The notes beneath the pieces were generated by a model. That model searched no databases and had not been told where the DNA came from. It saw nothing but the letters and a program-made list of their open reading frames with translations. From the NCBI GenBank assembly GCA_003245715.1, contig QKCJ01000026.1, positions 16,606-80,605 of the forward strand: a stretch of 64,000 bases of DNA. The letters are read 5' to 3'. This DNA is from a bacterium. Lineage in GTDB: Bacteria; Planctomycetota; SZUA-567. A program made the translations under genes and the position numbers. Shown here piece by piece: positions 42,891 through 50,970 of this stretch (its first letter is position 1; every line of letters starts with the position of its first letter).

Positions 42891-43151
42891 TTACTCGGGT
42901 TTTTCCGGCTGATTTGACGGGCCGTACTCTTTATCATCATTTATCTTGTCAATAAAGCTCTGCATCTGTTTACAGGTCTTACCGGCCATACACTGAAGCT
43001 GCGTTATGCCGATCTTTCCCTTAATTTCTCCCTGCTGATAATAAATATAATCACTGTCTGCTTTATAGTAGCGGACACCACTCTTTGTGACACATACTCC
43101 GCCTGCGATATATTCAAGATCATCCAGATCAAGCCTGCTTCCCTCTTTCAT
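42891..43151 (-). CDS. Small peptide with double-glycine-type leader
   Basis: The start MKEGSRLDLD has a strong GGGAGGA ribosome site seven bases upstream and gives 86 residues; the longer frame to 43226 has no such site. Residues 1-18 end LDLDDLEYIAGG, which matches the LxxxELxxIxGG pattern of double-glycine leaders cut by C39 peptidases. The predicted mature part is 68 residues with three cysteines (after the GG, in LQCMAG and in KTCKQM), a Tyr-rich stretch (RYYKADSDYIYY) and a polar Pro/Glu tail. No modification enzyme or C39-peptidase transporter gene is adjacent. It diverges from an SGNH hydrolase gene. Function as a secreted or modified peptide is inference. Confidence 0.65.
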   Translation of the reverse strand: MKEGSRLDLDDLEYIAGGVCVTKSGVRYYKADSDYIYYQQGEIKGKIGITQLQCMAGKTCKQMQSFIDKINDDKEYGPSNQPEKPE

Positions 43152-43308
43152 TATTATTCCTCCCCATAAAAAAGTTATTTTATCAAATGTCACATCAACT
43201 GTACTTCTATTGACGCATTCAGGCAACGCTTGTTTCTGATTATCTGATTTTTTTTTACCCGTCAGAGGTAATTTTGCCGGATCACCTTTTTTTTATACCT
43301 CAGCACTG

Positions 43309-43336
43309 TTGCTTAACTCGTTATTTGCGGTACAAT
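43309..43336 (+). promoter_or_regulatory. Candidate promoter of the SGNH hydrolase gene
   Basis: TTGCTT, a 16-base spacer and TACAAT, 65 bp before the start codon. A 6-bp inverted repeat GAGGTA (43265-43270) and TACCTC (43296-43301) lies just upstream in the shared divergent region. Confidence 0.45.
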
Positions 43337-43401
43337 CTGACTATTCTAATATGCTTTAGTACTCTATATCTATTTTACCCCAGAAACGGAAAGTACTCAA
43401 A

Positions 43402-44007
43402 ATGAAAATAACCGACATCAGAGAAGATATTGAATGGATTGGTATCCGCTGGCACGATCAGAAGGAAAGCGAAGGACTCCCCCGCGTGCTGCTTATTGGC
43501 GATTCGATTACCGCCGGACACGGCACCCAGCTTCGTGACGCGCTACGCGGCAAGTTCGGCGTGGATTATTTCGCCACCAGCAAGATTGTCAGCGATGTGG
43601 ACTTTATGCCGGAACTGGAGTTCATGCTCGCCAAATATAAAAAGTATGACATGATTATCTTCAATAACGGGCTCCACGGCAGGGAAATTGAAGACGATGT
43701 TTATGCTGAGGCGCTTGAAGACGTTATGCTGAAGCTCAAGGAATGCACCCCGCATCTGGTCTGGCGCACCAGCACCCCCTGCTACACCTACCCAGACGGC
43801 CGGGAAAACCCCTGGATCGAGCGCGTGGTTATCCGTAATAAACTCGCCGCTGAGGTCACAGCCAGGCACAATATCCCAACTCTTAACCTCTACGCAAAAC
43901 TTGAGGGAAAACCCGAACTTGTTTCCGATGGCATCCACTTCAAGCCTGAAGGTTATCAGATCATTGTCGACAGCGAAGTCGAATACATCAACAAACACCT
44001 CGGCTGA
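43402..44007 (+). CDS. SGNH/GDSL-type hydrolase
   Basis: The 201-residue protein has no signal peptide. The nucleophile Ser is in LLIGDSITAGHG, the Asn in FNNGLHG, and the Asp-His pair in SDGIHFKPEGYQ, so blocks I, III and V of the family are complete. Such enzymes are often carbohydrate or acyl esterases; the substrate is unknown. It forms a single-gene unit with a strong terminator. Confidence 0.88.
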   Translation: MKITDIREDIEWIGIRWHDQKESEGLPRVLLIGDSITAGHGTQLRDALRGKFGVDYFATSKIVSDVDFMPELEFMLAKYKKYDMIIFNNGLHGREIEDDVYAEALEDVMLKLKECTPHLVWRTSTPCYTYPDGRENPWIERVVIRNKLAAEVTARHNIPTLNLYAKLEGKPELVSDGIHFKPEGYQIIVDSEVEYINKHLG

Positions 44008-44028
44008 AAACATCGCCAGATCTGCTTT

Positions 44029-44066
44029 AAAAAACCGGCCCTGCATCTTCGCAAGGCCGGTTTTTA
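44029..44066. terminator. Bidirectional terminator, copy 2 of the repeated hairpin
   Basis: AACCGGCCCTGC and GCAAGGCCGGTT arms around a 6-base loop, with A and T runs on the two sides. It lies between the SGNH gene and the leftward LacI gene and can serve both. Both copies are in the same orientation. Confidence 0.85.
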
Positions 44067-44098
44067 TGTTGTCTGTTTTTATCTATAATAACGTGAAA

Positions 44099-45154
44099 TT
44101 ACTTGGCAGATGCCTGCGCGGTAGACTCTCTGGCCACCAGCCGCACCGGGAGTTTAAGCAATTTTCCGGGGGTATATTTTGTGCCCTCACTGATTGTCTC
44201 ATCAAGGCAACGAAAAGCGGTCCGGCCAATCTCCTTAAAATCCTGAGCAATTGTAGTCAGCGACGGCGTACTGTAAGACGCAATCAGCATATCACTAAAA
44301 CCAACCACCGAGATATCCTCGGGAACTCGTTTGCCGATAGCTTTGAGCGAACGCATCGCCAGAATCGCCAGCGCATCCGAGGAGCAGGCGATAGCGGTAG
44401 GCGCTGGTGCTTTTCCCTCAAAAAATGTCGACAAAACCCGGGTATAATCCGGAACCGTACCGTCGGCAACAATCTCACCAAGCTGGATATAATTAGCGCA
44501 AACCGGCAATTTCGCCTCACTCATCGCCGACTTGTAACCGGCAAGACGCCTGACCAGATAAGGGTTGTCCCCGGCAAAGGAAAGATAACCGATCCGTTCA
44601 TGCCCAAATTCACGCAGATGACTCACCGCCAGCGCGCACCCCTGCTCGTCATCAGAGCTGATAGTAATCGACCAATCCATAAACCGCGCGCTACTGTCAA
44701 GGTTGACCACCGGAATCGGATTCTTTTTAACCGCCCTGGCAAGAATCTCAAGCATCTGGTCATTAATGCCATGCAGAAATATCCCCGCGCAACGGTATTC
44801 AAGACTGCTGGTCAGAGCCTCCGAAAAACCGTCCGGGTCAGAGCCGTCAAAGAGAAATATCTTAGTGAAATAATCCGCCTTGTGCGACTCCTGAACACAA
44901 CCCTCAAGAATCTTGGCGGTATACTCATTACTGACCTCAGGCGTGATAAACGCGATAACCTTGGACTTCCCGGTTATCATCGCCCGGGCAATGGCATTGC
45001 GGTAATACCCCATCTTCTTGGCAACAGCCCTGATCTTCTCCTCGGCTTCCGTGGATATGTGATATTTCTCAGCACGGCCATTTAAGACCATACTGACAGT
45101 AGTTGGGCTGAAGCCAGATTCTCTGGCGATGTCCTGCATTGTTATTTTTGCCAT
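44099..45154 (-). CDS. LacI-family transcriptional regulator
   Basis: The start MAKITMQDIA follows GGGAGAA and gives 350 residues. The N-terminal helix-turn-helix reads ITMQDIARESGFSPTTVSMVLNG, followed by the hinge and a periplasmic-binding-protein-like sugar domain (VIAFITPEVSNEYTAKILEG, IACSSDALAILAMRSL, ISVVGFSDMLIA, LTTIAQDF). It diverges from an alpha-L-fucosidase gene and probably represses it, with fucose or a fucoside as effector (inference). Confidence 0.93.
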   Translation of the reverse strand: MAKITMQDIARESGFSPTTVSMVLNGRAEKYHISTEAEEKIRAVAKKMGYYRNAIARAMITGKSKVIAFITPEVSNEYTAKILEGCVQESHKADYFTKIFLFDGSDPDGFSEALTSSLEYRCAGIFLHGINDQMLEILARAVKKNPIPVVNLDSSARFMDWSITISSDDEQGCALAVSHLREFGHERIGYLSFAGDNPYLVRRLAGYKSAMSEAKLPVCANYIQLGEIVADGTVPDYTRVLSTFFEGKAPAPTAIACSSDALAILAMRSLKAIGKRVPEDISVVGFSDMLIASYSTPSLTTIAQDFKEIGRTAFRCLDETISEGTKYTPGKLLKLPVRLVARESTAQASAK

Positions 45155-45225
45155 GTTTTCTCCCAAATGCGCTATTAGAGTATGACACAAATGCACATAA
45201 GGCTGAATTTATTTTACAAAAAAGC

Positions 45226-45253
45226 TTGCGTAAAGCAATTACTAAAGTATATT
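45226..45253 (+). promoter_or_regulatory. Possible fucosidase promoter with overlapping operator
   Basis: TTGCGT, 16 bases, TATATT. The small dyad TTGC-N5-GCAA (45226-45238) covers the -35 box, a position suited to repression by the divergent LacI protein. The -35 match is poor. Confidence 0.3.
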
Positions 45254-45382
45254 AGCATTATAGTTCGGGTATTACCTGAAGTGTTCGGTTTCCATGAATC
45301 CGGTGTTGTTTTTGCTTTTTTCACCGCAGGCATGACCAGAACGGAAATCAATTTATTAGATTTATAACGTTAAAGGCGAAAA

Positions 45383-46687
45383 ATGCTTACAGCAGAAAAC
45401 AAAACATACCGCAGACATTTCAATGACGAGCGGGACTGGTTTTTCACCAGACGTTTTGGCCTGTTTATTCATTGGGGGCTGTATGCGATCAATGCCTGGC
45501 ATGAACAGGAGTTGTGGCGCAGACGTCTCACGCGCGAGCAGTATGTACCGCTGGCCGGAAAATTTAATCCGAAAAAATTCAACCCTGAAGAGTGGCTTGA
45601 TATTGCCGAAGATGCCGGTATGAAGTATCTGGTTTTCACCACCAAGCACCATGACGGCTTTGCCCTGTATGACACGGCTTACTCTGATTTCAAGGTGACA
45701 AATTCTCCTTATAGACATGATATCCTCGCGCAATTAGCCGAAGCCTGCCATAAGAGAAATTTCCCCCTCGGGCTTTATTACTCGGTTGTAGACTGGATGC
45801 ACCCCAACTACCCGAATCTGGGCCGACATCACGAACTGCCGCCTCAGTCCTCAGATACGCCAGACGATAAACTTTATCTGGAGTTTCTCAAGAATCAGGT
45901 TCGTGAGCTTTGTACAAATTACGGAAAAATCCACGCCTTCTGGTGGGACATGAATGTCGCAAAGTGGCATGATACCAGTATTAATAATCTGATCCGAGAA
46001 TTGCAACCTGCGTGTGTTATCAATAACCGTGGAATGGATGAGGGAGATTTCGGCACGCCTGAGCGCGACTGGAATACGCATGCTGCGGGCGAAGGCACAC
46101 CGTTTGAAGCGTGTCAGTCGGTGGGGATTGAGAGCTGGGGACACCGCACCAACGAGAATTATTATTCAGACCGTTATCTTATGCGCAGTGTTGACAAGTA
46201 TCTTACTGCCGGGGGAAATTACCTGCTCAATGTCGGACCGGATAAAGAGGGAGTAATCCCTGAACAAAGCGCAGGAATCATTAAACGTCTTGGAAAATGG
46301 TATAAGGCCGTTGAAGAATCCTTTGACGGGGCAAAGCCATTTACGGATATGCCCGCAGTCAGTGGTATCAACGGCAGCAGCATAACCTGCTGCGGCAACA
46401 ATCTGTACATCCATCTGGCAGAGGATTTCAGCGGGCATGAGATTTATCTCAAACCAATAACGCAACTTCCGCTGCGGGCGGTGCTGCTTAATAATGGTCA
46501 GGAATTACTCTGCCGCAATGATATGACGCCGTCATTGCATGTCGAGCAGAAGGGATATCTGCGTGTTTGCGGTGTGCCGGTAAATGACCTCGCCAATACC
46601 TGCGCGGTGATTAAACTGGAATTTGCTCAACTGCCGGATGCAACAAATGGTTGTGAAGGCAGGAACGATAATATCAACATCCAATAA
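45383..46687 (+). CDS. Alpha-L-fucosidase, GH29
   Basis: The 434-residue protein starts with the typical GH29 barrel: RRFGLFIHWGLYAINAW, KYLVFTTKHHDGFALYDT, GLYYSVVDW. The nucleophile is probably Asp189 in AFWWDMN, and Glu227 in FGTPERDW is a candidate acid/base. GGNYLLNVGPDKEGVIP closes the barrel, and a small beta domain follows. There is no signal peptide, so it should act on imported fucosides in the cytoplasm. A LacI-type regulator diverges from it. No fucose catabolic genes are adjacent. Confidence 0.93.
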   Translation: MLTAENKTYRRHFNDERDWFFTRRFGLFIHWGLYAINAWHEQELWRRRLTREQYVPLAGKFNPKKFNPEEWLDIAEDAGMKYLVFTTKHHDGFALYDTAYSDFKVTNSPYRHDILAQLAEACHKRNFPLGLYYSVVDWMHPNYPNLGRHHELPPQSSDTPDDKLYLEFLKNQVRELCTNYGKIHAFWWDMNVAKWHDTSINNLIRELQPACVINNRGMDEGDFGTPERDWNTHAAGEGTPFEACQSVGIESWGHRTNENYYSDRYLMRSVDKYLTAGGNYLLNVGPDKEGVIPEQSAGIIKRLGKWYKAVEESFDGAKPFTDMPAVSGINGSSITCCGNNLYIHLAEDFSGHEIYLKPITQLPLRAVLLNNGQELLCRNDMTPSLHVEQKGYLRVCGVPVNDLANTCAVIKLEFAQLPDATNGCEGRNDNINIQ

Positions 46688-46859
46688 ATGGCACTGCCAC
46701 TTACATCCCATTACCCAATCTGATGAATGACCTGATTATCAAACCAGTGCTGCATAAACACGCCTGCACAATATACTTGAATATCTCTTCTGAGGAAATA
46801 TAATTATTTCAGCATCCGGCATGGTGCGAATCCGCTTATCCTTAGAAAGATTCAAGTTT

Positions 46860-48044
46860 ATGAGCCAGACTATTATTTTCATCCACCCTTATTTTCAGGG
46901 AGGAGGCGTTGAAAAATCAATCATCCGTCTCTCAAGGATATTTCGCAAGTACAATTACAAATGTGAAATACTGACTTTTTGTGCCAATGATTCATACCGG
47001 CAGGAGCTTGAAGAACTTGAGATAAAAGTTATAAATCTGCCATGCAAAAGAATGCTCTTCTCTATACCCCATATTGCAAAATATATTAATAACAAACTCA
47101 AAGAAAACGATAAAATATTTCTGGTCAGCAACCAGAGTTATGTAAATGTCATCGCGGTTATCAGCAGATTTTTTATCTCAAAAAAGGTGCGCCTGATTTT
47201 GTGCGAACGCCTGCACTACGCAGAATACGCGCTGAAATCCCCCATCAAAAGAGTCCTCATACCATTGATGATGCGAATAACCTACCCCTTTGCCGACGCA
47301 CGAGTCGCCATCTCAACCGAACTGGCCGCAGACACGCAAAAACTTACCAATAGCAAATTTGAATGTATCTTCAATCCGGCTCTTGATGATGATATTCATA
47401 GCAAAGCGTCTGAACCGCTGGAGCTTCCATGGGATACTACCGGTATTAAAGTAATCACTTCAATTGGCCGGCTGGCAAGAGTAAAGGGTTTTGATATATT
47501 AATTGAGGCTTTTTATAAAATCCACAAAGAGATTCCGAACACAAAGCTTATTATCGTTGGGGAAGGAAGCGAGAAAGATTCGCTCGTTTCTTTAATTAGT
47601 AAATACAACCTTAACGATCATGTATGGCTGCCGGGATTTGATCCCAACCCTTACAAATACTTAAAACGATCCGATCTCTTTGCTCTAAGTTCGTATTATG
47701 AAGGCCTGGGAAATGTATTAATTGAAGCGATCGCGTGCAATATCCCCTGCATATCAACAAACTGCAAAGCCGGCCCATCAGATATTTTACTTAATGGAGA
47801 AGGAGGGGAACTTGTGCCTGTCGGAGATGCTGATGCTTTGGCTGATGCGACTATCAAGCTTCTTAATAATAAAAAAACAACCCGGCAACAGCTTGAAGCA
47901 GCTACTGCCGGGCTTGAAAGATTTAAACCTGAAACTGTCGGCTTACAATTCTTACAGGTGGTTGACCCTGATTTCAGATCTGCTGATGCTCAAGATCTGC
48001 AAAATCAAGTAAAAGATCAGCAAGATATTTCACTGCCCAGTTGA
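46860..48044 (+). CDS. Glycosyltransferase family 4
   Basis: The start MSQTIIFIHP gives 394 residues; an ATG 39 bases earlier is possible and neither has a strong ribosome site. It is a GT-B enzyme: N-terminal FIHPYFQGGGVEKSIIRL, then SIGRLARVKGFDILIEAF, LIIVGEGSEKDSL, VWLPGFDPNPYKYLKRSD, and the donor-binding SSYYEGLGNVLIEAIAC. The sugar donor is unknown. It is the only rightward gene of the polysaccharide locus, and its 3' end overlaps the converging gene by 71 bp. Codon use is more AT-rich than to the left. Confidence 0.9.
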   Translation: MSQTIIFIHPYFQGGGVEKSIIRLSRIFRKYNYKCEILTFCANDSYRQELEELEIKVINLPCKRMLFSIPHIAKYINNKLKENDKIFLVSNQSYVNVIAVISRFFISKKVRLILCERLHYAEYALKSPIKRVLIPLMMRITYPFADARVAISTELAADTQKLTNSKFECIFNPALDDDIHSKASEPLELPWDTTGIKVITSIGRLARVKGFDILIEAFYKIHKEIPNTKLIIVGEGSEKDSLVSLISKYNLNDHVWLPGFDPNPYKYLKRSDLFALSSYYEGLGNVLIEAIACNIPCISTNCKAGPSDILLNGEGGELVPVGDADALADATIKLLNNKKTTRQQLEAATAGLERFKPETVGLQFLQVVDPDFRSADAQDLQNQVKDQQDISLPS

Positions 48045-49995
48045 GTGCCTGAAATCGCCCATATTCACCTTCAATTGGCCAACTTCCCCAGACCGCGCCA
48101 ATACCACCACGCTTATCATCAAGCATATTCTGTGTGCTTTTCACTGCCTCTTTAAGTTTAAGCGCAGCCTGAAGATAGCTTTCTTCATTTAATGATTTAA
48201 ACAATTTCAAACAAGTTATTGCTGTCTGAGCCATACCTGTAAGGCATGCCCATTCAACCGAACCTTTCCACTTATCATCAAAACGCCCGGGAACAAAGCC
48301 TTTATCATTCAAAGAGCTAATCACGCCATCAACCGCCTTTTTCGCGGCATCTTTATAATCTTGCCGATTATAAAGCATTCCACAATCATATAACCCATCA
48401 AAAGTATAGGCAATGGTGTGCAACAGAGCTCCATTCTTACTATAAAAATCAGCACCGTCAAACCAACCGGCATTATTTTGTTTGCTAAGAGTATAATCAG
48501 CAACTCTTAAACCAAGATCCTTTAACTGTTGCGATTCCAATATAAAGGCAAGCTCTGCAAGCGGGGCAATAGCATATATATTATAAGTAGTTATCGAACT
48601 ATCAACACATGATGCATTATTTTCGACCCAATAACCCTTCTGGTTCTGTTCACAAGATAACATCCACTTTGCAGATTTATGGGCAGCATCCAGATATTTC
48701 TTATCTTTTGTGCTATCATAAATAGCAAGCAAGCCCCGCAAAACCTGACCAGTATCAAAAATGGCCATATTTGGCTGCATTGAAATATTGCCGCCGTGTA
48801 CAGCCCCATCCGGATACATTATAGCCAGCTCCCAGTCTGCCATTAATTTTGCACGGCGCAAGAGATCATCATTATTCATGAACTTGGCGGCACGTATCAT
48901 TGTTGGAATAATATAACCTGTTGTTTCTGGATAAGAAGGCTGCCAACCATGGATGTTTGCCGTATTATGATTTGATATTGCAAATGCCCTGCTTACACCA
49001 GAATCAGGAGTAGCGTCCTGAGCCTTTTTAATCCATTTTATTGCGGCAAACATATGCTGCTGATCTGTACCAAGATAGCAATAATTTCTTGCCTGAAGAA
49101 GTTTTGAGTAAGCCATTGCACTGTGCTCTTTTTTGCGACGTTTTATGGTTTGCAATTTATAACACAACTTTTCCAATACCCCAAAATGCCGCACAGCCTG
49201 AATACTTCCAAGAAAACAGACTTTACCACGAATCTTTGCTAAACACCGCCTTACCCAACCGTATTCAGGGATATCAACCGGTATAGCAAAATTATCCGAT
49301 GCCATTTTTTTAATATCACTATAACAGCAGTAACTACGAAAACCACGACCCAGTAATTTGGCCTTGACGCACCTAAAAGCTGTTTTTAAACTATTTGAAA
49401 AATCAAGATACATATGGCCGCTCGGTTTAACGACCCTCGTCATCTCAGAAATAACCTGTTCCGGCGCATAAGAACCATACAAAGAGCACATGCGGACCAA
49501 GAAATCTGCAACTGCATCTTTAAATGGCATATCCTCAGCCTGACCGCAAACCAACCACAAATCAGGCTCTTTCTCTTTTGTATAACACAAAGGCTCAAAC
49601 GCATCGCCAATACCTATGCGACAACCAGCATCAGGAAAATTACCAAGCAAGCGACTATCCACACAACATGAATCAATGACCACTTTTTCTGCAAGATTAA
49701 TATTTGCTGATATTTTTTTAATTACATCCAATGATGATATATTCCGACAATCTTTACAATCAGAATTTTCTATACTATTTTTAGTGCTAGCTTTATCACA
49801 GAAAGAAGCTTTGTTAAATTCTGGGGCAAAACTTACATTTGGAAACAAAACAGGAATACCCTTTACAATCGGATAAATATCCCTGCAATCACAACATTTA
49901 AGCGCATCTTCATTATTTTCGTTTATTAACTCAAGATCACCGCGGCATGTTCGCTTCGGACAGCATAAAACATCAATAAAACTTTTATCAATCAT
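47974..49995 (-). CDS. Zinc ribbon - methyltransferase-like - alpha/alpha toroid fusion
   Basis: The 673-residue protein has three parts. Residues 1-52 are a Trm112-like zinc ribbon (Cys11, Cys12, Cys17, Cys34, Cys35, Cys37; IYPIVKGIPVLFP). Residues about 85-290 match a class I methyltransferase, including QAEDMPFKDAVADFLV and EMTRVVKPSGHMYLDFSN, but the glycine-rich SAM motif reads VVIDSCCVDSRLLG, so SAM binding is doubtful. Residues about 330-665 are an alpha/alpha-barrel with repeats such as DTGQVLRGLLAIYDSTKDKK and YTFDGLYDCGMLYNRQD, of the type seen in heparinase-like and GH-like enzymes. It is the last gene of the leftward polysaccharide operon. Role unknown; processing or decoration of the glycan is a reasonable guess. 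Confidence 0.72.
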   Translation of the reverse strand: MIDKSFIDVLCCPKRTCRGDLELINENNEDALKCCDCRDIYPIVKGIPVLFPNVSFAPEFNKASFCDKASTKNSIENSDCKDCRNISSLDVIKKISANINLAEKVVIDSCCVDSRLLGNFPDAGCRIGIGDAFEPLCYTKEKEPDLWLVCGQAEDMPFKDAVADFLVRMCSLYGSYAPEQVISEMTRVVKPSGHMYLDFSNSLKTAFRCVKAKLLGRGFRSYCCYSDIKKMASDNFAIPVDIPEYGWVRRCLAKIRGKVCFLGSIQAVRHFGVLEKLCYKLQTIKRRKKEHSAMAYSKLLQARNYCYLGTDQQHMFAAIKWIKKAQDATPDSGVSRAFAISNHNTANIHGWQPSYPETTGYIIPTMIRAAKFMNNDDLLRRAKLMADWELAIMYPDGAVHGGNISMQPNMAIFDTGQVLRGLLAIYDSTKDKKYLDAAHKSAKWMLSCEQNQKGYWVENNASCVDSSITTYNIYAIAPLAELAFILESQQLKDLGLRVADYTLSKQNNAGWFDGADFYSKNGALLHTIAYTFDGLYDCGMLYNRQDYKDAAKKAVDGVISSLNDKGFVPGRFDDKWKGSVEWACLTGMAQTAITCLKLFKSLNEESYLQAALKLKEAVKSTQNMLDDKRGGIGAVWGSWPIEGEYGRFQALNWAVKYLADLLLDFADLEHQQI

Positions 49996-50022
49996 AATCT
50001 CACCTATAATAATTCTTTATAC

Positions 50023-50970
50023 TCAATAGACAATTTTGTTCAGTGCCGCATTAATTAACAACGAAGTCTCCTTGCAAAAAGTACCATTCTTTGCTGCAGC
50101 AATTGCCCAATTATAAACACAACTTACGATATTACCACTATAGCGTTTTATACAGAAATTCATCACCCTTGATAATTCATTTTCATGCCATGCCTCAATT
50201 TGCTCGTCAACATAATTATCTGAAACAGCCCTATCACAATCCTTTTTTTCAGCTTCAGAGTAAAATGCCTGCAATAAATTATCAATACTTTGCGGAAACT
50301 TCGATACATCAAGTCGGGCAACTTTTGTTCTTACCGCTTTTTGGCAACAAGCCCCAAGAATCGCAACAGAATAATCACGATCAAACACGGACAATTTCTG
50401 CCAATATGGCAATAACAGATTAACTAGCATCCCATGCTTATGTGCATGGGTAAAACAGGTGCGAAAAATATCCTTATAAAATTGCTGATAATCGTGGAGT
50501 GCGTAAATATTATCATAGCGCTTTTTATGCAAGCCGTCTTTTTCAAGCAACTTCTTCAATACAACACCGGACTCAGGTCGATTTGATGTCCCCGCGGGCG
50601 GAATATATTCCAGTGCTTGCGAAAGATATTTTGACTGATAAACATAAGTTCCTGTTCTTGGCATACACAAAAACTTATCAAGAATATATGGATTAACAAC
50701 CAGACATTCTTCATCCTGCTGCTGACAAAAAGACAAAAACGCCTTGAGTTTAGAAGGAGAAGGAAGAACGTCTGCATCAATAAAAAGCGTCCAGCGCTTT
50801 CCTGAATCCCGTCCCTCTTCATAACCGGCCTGCAACGCCTTCTCGAACGGCACCTCGCATATAACAGAGACATCCCCCTCATTAAAGACCTTGCAAAGAA
50901 GGCTTTTAACTGAATCAACCGTTCTCTCACCACATGAACGAATAACAGGCTTCACATCGAAATCATTCAT
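50023..50970 (-). CDS. Putative GT-A-type glycosyltransferase, paralogue A
   Basis: The start MNDFDVKPVI overlaps the stop of the AlgJ-like gene by 8 bp and gives 315 residues, matching its paralogue. The two share KPVIRSCGERT/FPVIRSSGERT, FIDADVLPSP (a DxD-like metal site), ILDKFLCMPRTGT and YALHDYQQFYKDIFRT. The nucleotide-sugar-like N-terminal half fits a GT-A fold, but I cannot name a family, and function is inferred from location. The paralogue lies three genes upstream, so the pair brackets the AlgI/AlgJ genes. Confidence 0.65.
   Translation of the reverse strand: MNDFDVKPVIRSCGERTVDSVKSLLCKVFNEGDVSVICEVPFEKALQAGYEEGRDSGKRWTLFIDADVLPSPSKLKAFLSFCQQQDEECLVVNPYILDKFLCMPRTGTYVYQSKYLSQALEYIPPAGTSNRPESGVVLKKLLEKDGLHKKRYDNIYALHDYQQFYKDIFRTCFTHAHKHGMLVNLLLPYWQKLSVFDRDYSVAILGACCQKAVRTKVARLDVSKFPQSIDNLLQAFYSEAEKKDCDRAVSDNYVDEQIEAWHENELSRVMNFCIKRYSGNIVSCVYNWAIAAAKNGTFCKETSLLINAALNKIVY

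Noticed and set aside
43901..45085. Rightward 394-codon ORF opposite the LacI gene
   Set aside because: Long but basic and low in structure; the opposite strand has a complete LacI protein, and the ORF runs through a strong terminator.
45182..45367. Possible small 61-residue protein before the fucosidase
   Set aside because: No ribosome site, and it covers the probable promoter region of the fucosidase.
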